NCBI GenBank assembly: GCA_006386115.1
Contig: VFIW01000007.1
Coordinates: 20,456 to 84,455 of the forward strand
Direction of reading: 5' to 3'
DNA length: 64,000 nucleotides
Source of the DNA: Globisporangium splendens
Taxonomy: Eukaryota; Oomycota; Peronosporomycetes; Pythiales; Pythiaceae
Shown: positions 43,001 through 52,653 of the stretch, piece by piece
Numbering within the stretch: position 1 is the first letter of the stretch
Layout of the letters: the number at the start of each line of letters is the position of its first letter
Made by a program: the position numbers and the translations under genes
Notes under the pieces: model-generated
The model's input: only the letters and a program-made list of their open reading frames with translations
Told to the model about the DNA's origin: nothing
Databases searched by the model: none

Positions 43001-43696
43001 TTACCAGGAGCCTCCGAACTCCGACTTGGTGTTCACAAAGAGCGAAAAGTCCCACTTGGTGTCCAGCTTCGTCGGCTCGCTGATCTGCACGCCGTCGGCG
43101 CTGACCTTGGAGAACTGAATGCGGTTAATCGTACGGCAGTCGCGGTAGAAGCACACACGCATGCAGTCTTCCAGGATCTTGCGCGCCTCGTCCTCCTCCA
43201 GGTCTTCTCGCCAGTACTTGCGCAGCAGCGGCATGCCCAAGTGGTGGCCGAAGCCCGTCGCGATGAAGTCGCCTTCAAATGCCAATCCGATCATGTTCAC
43301 CTGGCCCAAGAACGGCTTCTTCGACTCTGGGTGCAGCCCCGCGACCACCACGGTGTTCCACAGCGGGTCGAATTTGTTGCGACGGTGGTAAAAGAGGCGC
43401 TGCAGGTAGTGGTAGATCTCTGGCGCCGTCATATCGCAGCCGTCATCCTGGTTGAAGTCGTACACCTCGAGCTCGTCCAACTTGTCCTGCACGAACTGGA
43501 AGTCGCTGAAGTCGCCGCCAGCGCCGATGAGCGTCGTGTTGTGCACGGACGTGAGGCGGCGCTGGTCCGTGAAGCGCGCGAGCGAGCCGTAGGAGCCGAG
43601 CGTATCGGCGGCCATTAGCACACCGCCCTTGTACTTGAGCGCGATCACGGACGTGCCCGTGACGATGGGCGACTGCGTGCGCTGGCGGGTGTCCAT
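43001..43696 (-). CDS. PSMB4: 20S proteasome subunit beta-7 (PSMB4 type)
   Basis: Single exon, 231 aa. SPIVTGTSVIALKYKGGVLMAADTLGSYGSLARF is nearly the family signature (split here: IVTGTSVIAL, GGVLMAADTLGSYGS). GAGGDFSDFQFVQ, YHYLQRLFYHRRNKFDPLWN and VNMIGLAFEGDFIATGFGHHL confirm beta-7/PSMB4 rather than a catalytic beta subunit. The propeptide before TSV is only about 14 residues, shorter than in animals. Beta-7 is non-catalytic and drives joining of half-proteasomes through its C-terminal tail, here NTKSEFGGSW. Divergent from calnexin with a 371-bp shared promoter. Confidence 0.95.
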   Translation of the reverse strand: MDTRQRTQSPIVTGTSVIALKYKGGVLMAADTLGSYGSLARFTDQRRLTSVHNTTLIGAGGDFSDFQFVQDKLDELEVYDFNQDDGCDMTAPEIYHYLQRLFYHRRNKFDPLWNTVVVAGLHPESKKPFLGQVNMIGLAFEGDFIATGFGHHLGMPLLRKYWREDLEEDEARKILEDCMRVCFYRDCRTINRIQFSKVSADGVQISEPTKLDTKWDFSLFVNTKSEFGGSW

Positions 43697-44067
43697 GTTG
43701 CTTGGTTCAGCTTATAGCGCTTGCTTCTTCCTTTATTCCTTCCCCCTTTGTGCGATGCGATCTTGTTGGGGGAGGAAGTCCCGAACTTCACTTGAGATGC
43801 GGTCCCTAATGTATCAGTAATAATCGGAACATGTTGCATTAGGGACACTCTTGCAGATCTGTCCCTGAATGAGAACTAATAGACGGAACATACGGGACAC
43901 TATGCTAGGCATTATATCCTACTTAAGGGAGCGTGTTCTAGAACCCGAGCTTTCGAGCCAAAACAAAACACGCGGCAGTTGATGCAGCAACACACACAGC
44001 GGTCCGGTTCGGGACCGCAGACTTCAACCACAACGAAAGTCGCCCATTCCACAATTCGCTGTCCAAG
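43697..44067. promoter_or_regulatory. Bidirectional promoter, PSMB4 / calnexin, with paired palindromic repeats
   Basis: Contains two similar elements in direct order: 43802-43846 with arms GTCCCTAAT/ATTAGGGAC (perfect 9 bp) and 43861-43900 with arms GTCCCT/GGGAC, each with CGGAACAT inside. Spacing between starts is 59 bp. Confidence 0.5.
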
Positions 44068-45798
44068 ATGAAGATCTCGTCGTCAATTCTGCTGGCGCTG
44101 ACGGCGTCGGCGCTGCTGCTACTGCAGAACGGCGCGACTGCCGAAGACGCCGCCGCTACCACCAACAAGGCGGCCGAAGACACGCTCGCGACGTCAGCGC
44201 AGGAGACCAAGCACCAGGAGGATCTGCTGCAAAAGGTGAAGGAGCTCGCGGTCCACGGCGTGCTCGTCGAGACGTTTGAGGAGGAAGAGCTCTTTGACGG
44301 CAAGCGCTGGTTCAAGAGCTCACACGAAAAGTACGCGAACCAGGAGGTGTCGGTCGACGAGTACACGGTGCACACGGGTCATGTGTCGCCTGACAAAGGA
44401 CTCGTGTTGGATGCGCCAGCGAAGCACTACGGTCTTGCGGTGAAGCTGGACAAGCCATTGCAGATCGACGGCTCGGAGCAAAGCAAAGAACTTGTCGTGC
44501 AGTACGAAGTGAAGCTGCAGAAGGGATTGAACTGCGGTGGCGCGTACGTGAAGTTGCTCCGCGCGGACGAGTCGACGGACTTCAAGAGCTTTTCTGACAG
44601 CACGCCGTTTGTGATCATGTTTGGACCTGACAAGTGCGGCTCGAGTGACAAGGTGCATTTCATTTTCCAGCACAAGAACCCAGTGACGGGCAAGTACGAG
44701 GAAAAGCACATGATGAGTCCTCCACAGATCAAGTCGGACCGCCTTTCGCACATCTACACTGCGGTGGTGCGCGATGACAACACGTACGAGATCTTCATTG
44801 ACCAGAAGTCGGTCTCGAAGGGCAGCTTGCTCGAGAATTTCGTCCCGTCTGTCATTCCCGACAAGGAGATCGACGATCCAAACGACACGAAACCGAGCGA
44901 TTGGGTAGACGACTCGAAGATGAGAGACCCGAACGCCGTGAAGCCTGAGGATTGGGATGAAGATGCGCCAGCGCGCATTCCAGATGTGGATGCAATCAAA
45001 CCTGTCGATTGGCTGGATGACGAACCAGCTCTGATCGACGATCCGTCGGTTGTGAAACCTGAAGACTGGGATGACGAAGATGATGGAGAGTGGGTGACCC
45101 CACAGATCCCAAACCCGAAATGCGAGAACGCGGTCGGATGCGGTGAGTGGCAACGCCCAACCAAGGCCAACCCTGCGTTCAAGGGCAAGTGGTATGCGCC
45201 ACTAATTCCGAACCCTGCATACAAGGGCGAATGGGAGCCTCGAAAGATCCCAAACCCCGACTACTTTGAAGACGCGCACCCAGCTCGTCTCGATCCGATT
45301 GGAGTGCTTGCGGTTGAAGTGTGGACGATGTCTGATGGCATCACGTTCGACAACTTCTGGTTGGGCAACGACCTGAAGAAAGCGCAGGAGTTTGCTGAAG
45401 TCACGTGGGTGCCAAAGCACAACTTGGAGATCGAAGAGCAAGAGAAGGCGCGCGAAAAGGAAAAGCAGGAGCGCCAGGCGAAGGAGAGCGGTTTCTTGAA
45501 CTCGATTGAAACTATGTTTGCGGACTTTTTGGCGTTCGCGCAAGCCAACCCTGTGGTAGGCATCGGATCCGCATTGGCCGTCGGTTTTGTCACGATCCTC
45601 GCGATGTTCTTCTTGTGCTGTGCCAAGGGCGACGAGATCGCTGCTGAGCAGAAGGAGAAGGACAGTGGCTCCGAAGAGGACGCGGCGTCGGAAGACAACA
45701 AGAAGGCAAGCGACAAGAAGCAGGCGGCGGAGTCTTCTACGGACGAAGGCACGCAGAAGGTGCGCCAGCGAAAGAAGAAAGCGCCGATCGCCAACTAG
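44068..45798 (+). CDS. CNX1: Calnexin, ER lectin chaperone
   Basis: Single exon, 576 aa. Signal peptide [17 protein letters not shown]. The luminal lectin domain has [23 protein letters not shown] and [17 protein letters not shown] with the conserved disulfide cysteines. The P domain has four type-1 repeats ([32 protein letters not shown]) and type-2 repeats ([35 protein letters not shown]). It ends with a TM ([24 protein letters not shown]) and an acidic cytosolic tail with a basic end, so it is calnexin and not soluble calreticulin; no KDEL. It binds monoglucosylated N-glycans and, with ERp57, folds glycoproteins. Confidence 0.96.
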   Translation: MKISSSILLALTASALLLLQNGATAEDAAATTNKAAEDTLATSAQETKHQEDLLQKVKELAVHGVLVETFEEEELFDGKRWFKSSHEKYANQEVSVDEYTVHTGHVSPDKGLVLDAPAKHYGLAVKLDKPLQIDGSEQSKELVVQYEVKLQKGLNCGGAYVKLLRADESTDFKSFSDSTPFVIMFGPDKCGSSDKVHFIFQHKNPVTGKYEEKHMMSPPQIKSDRLSHIYTAVVRDDNTYEIFIDQKSVSKGSLLENFVPSVIPDKEIDDPNDTKPSDWVDDSKMRDPNAVKPEDWDEDAPARIPDVDAIKPVDWLDDEPALIDDPSVVKPEDWDDEDDGEWVTPQIPNPKCENAVGCGEWQRPTKANPAFKGKWYAPLIPNPAYKGEWEPRKIPNPDYFEDAHPARLDPIGVLAVEVWTMSDGITFDNFWLGNDLKKAQEFAEVTWVPKHNLEIEEQEKAREKEKQERQAKESGFLNSIETMFADFLAFAQANPVVGIGSALAVGFVTILAMFFLCCAKGDEIAAEQKEKDSGSEEDAASEDNKKASDKKQAAESSTDEGTQKVRQRKKKAPIAN

Positions 45799-45967
45799 GT
45801 TTGCGCTTGTGAGTGTTGATACTTATTACAGCAGGTTGAAAACGGCATTTGTGGATCAAGGCTGCAAATATACGACGTATTCGCTCGCTTCGCTTTTGCT
45901 TTGGACACTGCAGTTTGCTGTTGTTGGTGTTAATGATGGTGTAAACTATTCACTACGCTGCTTGTGT

Positions 45968-47828
45968 TTAACGCTGACTCGTCTCCCAGTTCAGCGACTG
46001 GTACACTGATGCCTTGGATTTGGGCAGTGCAGGGTTGCCCAGGATGATGTCGGCTGCCTTCTCCGCGAGCATGATCGTCGGCGCGTTCAGGTTGCCGCTG
46101 ATAATGTTGGGCATGATGGACGCGTCAACGACGCGCAGGTTCTCGAGACCATGCACGCGGGTCTGCGGGTCCACGACAGTGTTCTCGTCCACGCCCATGC
46201 GGTTCGTGCACGACGGGTGGTACGCGCTCTCAGTGGTCTGACGGATCCATGCGTCGATCTCGGCGTCCGACTGCACGTCTTGCGCGGGGGACACGGCATC
46301 GCCGCGGTACTCGTCAAACACCTTCTGCTCAAAGATCTCGCGCGTGAGTCGCACGGCGTTGCGCAGATCGATCTTGTCCTCCTCCGTGTCCAGGTAGTTG
46401 GGCTCGATGATCGGGTGGTCGCGCGGGTTGGCGCTGCGCAGCTTCAGCCAGCCGCGGCTCGTGGCGCGCATGGGCGAGCAGTGTGCCTGCATGGCGTGGT
46501 ATGGTCCTGGGGTGAGCTGTCCGGTCAAAGAACCTGGGAGGAAATGATATTGAACGTCTGGGAACTGCTTGCCTGGCGCCGAGCGAATGAAGCCGCCAGA
46601 TTCCAAGTGCGCCGACGCACCCATGCCCGTGCGGTTGAACAGCCACTCGAGCGCGATCGCGACCATGTTGTGCGGGTACTTCCACGTTGCGTTGTGCAGC
46701 GTGATGGGCTTCTTGCACTTGTACTGGATGTACAGATCCAGGTGGTCTTCCATGTTCTGACCCACGGCCGGCAGGTGCTGCACGACTGGGATGCCGACGT
46801 CCTTCAGGTGCTTGGCGTCACCGACTCCAGAGAGCATCAAAAGTTGCGGCGAGTTGATTGCGCCACCCGACAGAATAATCTACACGTTCAAACGCAAATT
46901 AAAGCATTAGCATCATGCATAAACGAGCAGCAAACGACAAATATATAGCATCGAAACACACCTCTTTCGCGGCGCGGACCTGCGTCTTGGTCTTGTTCTT
47001 GTTGTTCTCGGTGTCGATGCCGACGGCTTTCTTGCCCTCAAAGATCACTTTGTTCACAAACGTGTCCGTGATGACCGTCAGGTTCTTGCGCGACGTCGCC
47101 GGGTGTAGATACGCCGTAGCAGCGCTCCATCGACAGCCCTTGTGGATCGTCATGTCCATCCAGCCGAAGCCCTCTTGCTGGTACCCATTCATGTCTTCCG
47201 TGTACGGGTATCCGGCTTGGATGCCGGCTTCAATGAACTTTTTGAAGAGGATCTGGTCCTTCTGGTTGCCACGGCTCACGTTCAAAGGGCCATCGCCACC
47301 TCGGTAGTCGTCTGGACCGAGCTCATGGGTCTGCGCCTTGCGGAAGTACGGCAGACAGTCGGCGTAGCTCCAGCCCTCGGCGCCGCTCGCTTGCCAATCG
47401 TCGTAGTCGTGTGCGTGTCCGCGGATGTACACCATGGCGTTGAGCGACGACGAGCCGCCGAGCACACGGCCACGCGGCCACGGCAGACGACGGTTGTCCA
47501 GGTTCTTCTGCGGCTCGGTGTAGTAGTACCAGTTGTACTTGTCGTCGGCGAGGTTGAAGGTGAGCGCCGCGGGCATGTGGATCTTCCACGAGTCCCACTT
47601 GTTGCGGTCGCTCGGACCGGTCTCCACGAGCAGCACCTTGTTGCTCGGGTCGGCGCTGAGGCGGTTCGCGAGCACGCAGCCGGCAGATCCGCCGCCCACG
47701 ATGATGTAGTCGTACTCTTCGGTTTGAGGAGATGGCGCCTGGGAGCTGAGCGCGCGGCATGCGGACGCGCTCTTGACGAACGAGCGTTTGTGCTGCAGAG
47801 CGGCGCTGCGGATCGAGTGGCGCAGCAT
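45968..47828 (-). CDS. GMC-family FAD oxidoreductase (choline-dehydrogenase-like)
   Basis: Exons 47828-46962 and 46879-45968 (592 aa). The start MLRHSIRSAALQHKRSFVK looks like a mitochondrial presequence, so the ATG at 47828 is preferred over one 34 codons upstream. FAD-binding IIVGGGSAGCVLANRLS, the GMC signatures PWPRGRVLGGSSSLNAMVYIRGHAHDYDDW and GGAINSPQLLMLSGVG, and the C-terminal catalytic pair H (YHPSCTNRMG) and N (SGNLNAPTIMLAEKAA) are all present. Closest to choline dehydrogenase / alcohol dehydrogenase BetA by these blocks. Likely oxidises choline to betaine aldehyde or another primary alcohol in mitochondria; substrate is not proven. Confidence 0.92.
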
Positions 47829-48634
47829 GGCGATCGTGTGGAGATGGAAGATGGGTGCGGCGAATGGAGGATGGAGATCACTTGTGTCCTGGAGGAGCAA
47901 ACTGGAAATGAACTCGAAGCTCGAGTGCAATTGACAGAAGACGCCTATTTATCTTTGGATCGAGCATGTCACAAAAGCGAGTCGCTCGAAATAGTGGGTT
48001 CCTTCCCTCCCCATCACTGTGACATCTCGATCACGGTAACTGATAGTGGACGCCAAATTTGGCTACACCTGACAAACAGACACAAACAGACACAACGAGA
48101 CAGACGAGGCGAGGTGAGGTGAGGCGAACTGGTGGAGCGTGTAGGGGAAATGGGTAAGGGGAAGCGGACAACCCGTCCACTGCAAAGTGTGCGCCACATA
48201 GTAAAGTCAACACCACCATCGCCCGTCTGTTATATTCCGTCCGTACGCGACATGAAGCGATTGTGCAACAGAAATCATCACACTGCTGTCTGCCCTGTAA
48301 AGTGGACACGACTGTAGAAGCGCTCTGTGTGTGGGCATCATCTGACCAGGAAGCACAGAAGAACCGATACCAACACCGCATACTCACCACTAAGTCGACA
48401 AGCCGTTAGTCCATCATCTGACAAGCAAGCACAGAAGAAACACACACTGGGTATACTCGCCGCATATTCACTAAGTCGACACGCGCTTTCTGCACTTACG
48501 CACAGACAGTGAGCACCTCGATTTTTCGTCTAAAGCTGAACTTTAACCACAGGAAGAAGGAAGAAAAGCGCGCGTGTGTGGGGCGCGTGGCCGTGTGTGT
48601 GTGAGGGCGAGAGGCACCGCCATATCTCATCTCG
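47829..48634. promoter_or_regulatory. Divergent intergenic region, GMC oxidoreductase / CLC channel
   Basis: 806 bases without a supported gene. Holds short CA-rich repeats (ACAGACACAAACAGACAC at 48077-48094; GAGGTGAGGTGAGG near 48112) and an imperfect tandem duplication at 48336-48480. Confidence 0.45.
48336..48480. repeat. Imperfect 76-81 bp tandem duplication
   Basis: Unit 1 begins CATCATCTGAC at 48336, unit 2 at 48412. Both continue with AAGCACAGAAGAA and end with CTAAGTCGACA (48390 and 48471). The two copies differ by substitutions and a 5-bp length difference. Confidence 0.65.
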
Positions 48635-51272
48635 ATGGATCTGCAGGACGAGCAACTGCCAGCGCACAAGCGCCGCGTGGGCCGCATCGGCAGTCTGCAC
48701 GAGTTCACGCAGCGCGCGCTGTCGTATCACCAGCACGAGGAAGACGGCGACGACCACAGCAACAATGCGCGTCCCAGCAGCGTCGCCGAGACGGACGTGG
48801 CCGTCCTGTTCGCCGGGAGCCCACCGCCACCGCCGCACATGCACATCGACATGTTGCTGCGCCGCTCGAGCGCCGCGAGCCCCATCACGGACGAGACCGA
48901 CTCGGAGTACCACCTGTTCGAGCAGTTCCGCAAGCCGATCCTGCACTCGCAGCGCTCGCGGTCCGTGGGCTCACTTTTCGGTGGCGCGCGGTCGCACCCG
49001 AAGAGCTTCGCCGAGTTCTACGGTCGCCAGCTCAGAGTGCTGAGCTTTTTGGTCCTTCTTGGCGTGATCGGCGGTCCCATGGGGTTCGGCATGCGAAAGT
49101 GCGACATTTATCATCATATGGTCGTCTTGTTAATCCCTGCATTTGCACCCACTGAGTTCTGTTTCTATGATATCTGTAGGCTCGGGAACATGATCCTGAC
49201 GCTGCGGAGCTATCTGGTGGACCTCACGGACTCGTCCGTGGCACAGTTCGCGATCTGGACGGCGCACACCATCGCGTTCTCGCAGCTGGGACTGTTCATC
49301 ACGCGGTTGTCTCCTGTCGCAGCAGGTACGACGATGTCTCACTTGGTTGGTCAATTCAGCAGTCCAAGTTGAAGTGTCCTGATCTCTTTCTTATTGTTCT
49401 CTCAATGTGTACCCAGGCTCCGGCATCTCCCAGATGAAGTCGATCCTCACGGGCATTGATCCGCGCATGTACCTGCCTGGCTACTTTGACTTTGCGACGC
49501 TGCTCGCGAAACTCGGCGGACTCATTTGCTCGGTCGGCTCGGGGCTCGTCGTGGGCACCGAAGGCGCCTACGTGCACATCATGTCCATCGTCACGCACCA
49601 TTTGCTGCAGTCCGGCATCTACATCGACTTCTGCGAGCGCCAGAATGCGCGCATGCAGCTGCTCGCCGCAGCGTGTGCCGTTGGCGTCTCGTCGACGTTC
49701 TCGTCGCCAATCGGTGGCGTGCTGTTCTCGATGGAGGTCACGGCGACGTACTACCTCATGTCCAACTACATGAAGGCGTTCATCAGCTCGGTCGCTGGTG
49801 CATTGATGCTGCAGCTCACGCTGGTGCTCGTGGGCGACTCGTCTCGCGAACGCTCGGGTATGATCCTCGAGACGTCGTTCCCGCCGCACTCGTACGCTAT
49901 CTGGGAGATCCCGTTATTTATGTGCCTTGGCGCCGTCGTCGGCGTGGTCGCGACCGCGACGATCTGGGCCGTTCGCGTCATCGCTGAGAGACGCAGCGTC
50001 CTGAGGAAGTCGACGCGAACGTGGAAGAAGCTCTTCGTGACGTGGATTGATCCGATCACGGTCGCGATCATCACTGGAGTGATGACGTTCTTCCCAGGCT
50101 CGTTCGTGCGCAATGCGTCTCTGGAAGAGCTGAAGATCCTGTTCACTGACACGGCGCTTCCAGAGTCGTGGGACAACGTGTCCATATTTTACTCGTTGGC
50201 GATGGTGTGTATCGTCCAAGTGGTGCTGCTCCCATTGTGCATTACGTTGCGACTTCCTACGGGTGTATGGGTGCCGACGTTCATCGCAGGCGCGGCGCTG
50301 GGGCGTTTTTGCGGTGAAGCCGTCTCGCTTTGGTTTCCTGCCTTCTCTATCATTCCGGGCACGTACGCGCTCGCGGGCGCTGCCGCGTTCGCTGCGGCGT
50401 CGACTCGCACCGTGTCCGCTGCTGTGATCACGCTGGAGATCACGGGCGAGATGCAGCTGATGCTGCCGATCTTCTGCGCTGTGCTCGCGTCCATGGCGGT
50501 CTCAAACCTGTGGAAGGAGAAATCCGTCTACGATACGCTGCTGCTCGTGAGCGGCATGCCGTATCTGCCTCTTCTGGACTTTGGCATGGGACTCACGGCC
50601 GGAGACATCGTCGAGCCCCATGTGGTGTACATCACGAAGCGAACGACGATCGCGCGACTGCTTCTCGCGATCCAGCGGCTCCCGAACCAAGATCTTCCGG
50701 TGCTGCAGAACGAGGCGACGATGGTGCTTTTGGGCGTGATCAGCGGATCCCAGGCGAAGAAGTTTGTGCGGCATTACTACGAAGTGAACGATCTGGAGGA
50801 CGTCGAGGTCGATCTGGGCGATGCGATCAAGGTAAACTCGACTGGCTTTTCGTGGGCCACGATCAAGGACAAGCTCTCGTGGACACGCAACGGCGCCGGC
50901 GGTCTCAACGGCTTGCGCTCTGTCGATCAGACGTACAACGCGCTGTCGACGAACACAGGGAACCCGTTCGTGGGCGGCGGCGGCAACGTGCCGTTCCTGA
51001 TGGACGACGAGAAGATGCTGGCGTTGCTGAACGAAGGCTGGTCCGAGTCGAAGCGCGACAAACTGAGCGAATCAATCAAGATCACGAGCGGCGGCGTGTG
51101 CTCGATCCGGCCGATGGCCATGACGATCTCGAGCGCCACGGCGCTGGACGATCTCCACATGCTCTTCACGATGCTGCGGTGCGACCACTGCTTCGTGTGC
51201 GACCAAGGCGCGCTCGTGGGCGTCGTGACCACCAAGGGCTTGCTGAACGCAGGCAGTTATTCAAGCAGCTAG
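48635..51272 (+). CDS. CLC chloride channel
   Basis: Exons 48635-49098, 49180-49325, 49417-51272 (821 aa). A 150-residue cytosolic N-terminus precedes the CLC core. GSGISQMKSIL (GSGIP motif; Ser of GSG kept, which favours Cl- over nitrate), GTEGAYVHI (gating Glu kept, usual Pro replaced by Ala) and SSPIGGVLFSMEVTATYYLMSNY follow. In the last, the position of the proton Glu of exchangers is Val, as in ClC-0/1/2-type channels. GVWVPTFIAGAALGR is the GxFxP equivalent. Two CBS regions end the protein (AGDIVEPHVVYI...VLLGVISG; ALDDLHMLFTMLRCDHCFV...LVGVVTTKGLL). Predicted voltage- or nucleotide-modulated Cl- channel. Intron 1 is 81 nt and open, so retention would insert 27 residues. Confidence 0.93.
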
Positions 51273-51461
51273 AGAGAACGCTGACGACGCGACCATTTTT
51301 ACCATTTTGTTCCTTGTTTTTGGGATGTATGCATGTGTGTGCGTGTATTTGTATGTGAAAGAACGAATTTCCATCGATACATTGGGGGTTTTCCAAACAT
51401 TTTCTAAAATATACTAAAGGTGTCACCTCTCGCTGTCCATCTGTGGTTCTCGTTTGCCTCC

Positions 51462-52479
51462 TCAGAGTAAGACGACGGGCCGACTCCGACGGAACGTGAG
51501 GTACACGGGCGACGCAGCGTGCGAAAGCATGCGGATGTTGGTCTCGAAGGACGACGACGTGATGGATTTCTTGTTGATCGCCACGAGCACGTCGCCCACG
51601 GCGATGATGCGCGCCGCCACGGACGGACTCTCCGTGTTGTCCTCGAAGTCGATGAACCCACCGACAACCAAATCGCCCTCTGTGCACATGTGAAAGTGGA
51701 AGATCATGGGTCAGTAACCATGCCAGGCATAGAAAGATCGAGGTGTCAAGACACTTACTGAGCATGCGCAGCGACATGCCGAGTCCGTCTCGGCGCTTGG
51801 GCACGGCGATGTCGTACACGAAATCGGTCTGCAGCGGCACAAGCAGCTCGTTCATGACGGCCGCGACGAAATCGGCCCGCAGCGACGGGTGCAATACCAT
51901 CGTCCCGAGCACAATCGTCGCCCCGACGGCTTCGGGGATGAAGTGGCCGTACAGAATGAACATCTCCATGTTCTCCTGCGGCAGCATGAGCATGCCCCCG
52001 CACCGCGGACACTTGTGTTCCATGACGCGGCGGAACGACATGTCGTATCCAGGGATGCGGACCACGAGCAGACATGATTCGCACGCCGATAGCAGCTGCA
52101 CGGCCTTCTGCTCCACGCCGCTGGCGGATGCCGGTCGGTGATGCATCACAGCGGCACTCGGCGGCGTCGGCGTTCGCTCGCGCGCGTACGGATGAGGTGC
52201 GTACGCTGTCGCCATCGGGTCCAATTGCTGCTGCTGCAGATGTGGCTGGAACTGCTGCATCTGGTGCGGATGGATCTGCTGCGCGTGCGGATGCATCTGG
52301 TGGCTGGCGCCTTGCGGCACCATGGACGGCGCGTAGCCTCCTGCTGCTGCGGACGGGTTTGTCGCCGATGGTATGGACACTCCAGACGTCGGCATCTGCT
52401 GCGCCATCGTCGTGGGTGGCTGCATACCGCTATTCATCGCGAACGCGGCGCTCTGGTCCATGAGCGATGGTGGCTCCAT
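51462..52479 (-). CDS. Zinc-ribbon / PDZ-like protein
   Basis: Exons 52479-51759 and 51679-51462 (312 aa from ATG at 52479). The first 110 residues are Gln/His/Met/Pro-rich. A zinc-ribbon pair CESCLLVV...HKCPRCGGML (CxxC...CxxC) follows, then a helical linker. The C-terminus is a PDZ-like fold split by the intron: VPKRRDGLGMSLRMLK | GDLVVGGFIDFEDNTESPSVAARIIAVGDVLVAINKKSI...VYLTFRR, with GLGMSL in the carboxylate-loop position and IAVGDVLVAINKKSI matching the PDZ G-D-x-I/L-x-x-V/I-N block. Function unknown; a nuclear or scaffold role is a guess. Confidence 0.75.
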
Positions 52480-52653
52480 GTTGCCTGCCCTCTCTGTCAA
52501 CTGTCCACAGTAAAAGCTCTCATAATGGAGAGTCTTCTATTCGGAGCATGAAAAATGGTGGTACGCAATTCATTTTTTGTACGATTCAGAAATGAATTGT
52601 GTTTTTATGATGGCGCGCTTTTTTTGGCGGGTAACTTGTTGCTTGAACCAGAA

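Noticed and set aside
46151..46948. Plus-strand ORF over the GMC gene
   Set aside because: Antisense shadow; GMC exon motifs are on the minus strand.
50330..51358. 342-codon ORF in another frame of the CLC gene
   Set aside because: Arg/Gly-rich out-of-frame translation; the CLC frame carries the conserved motifs.
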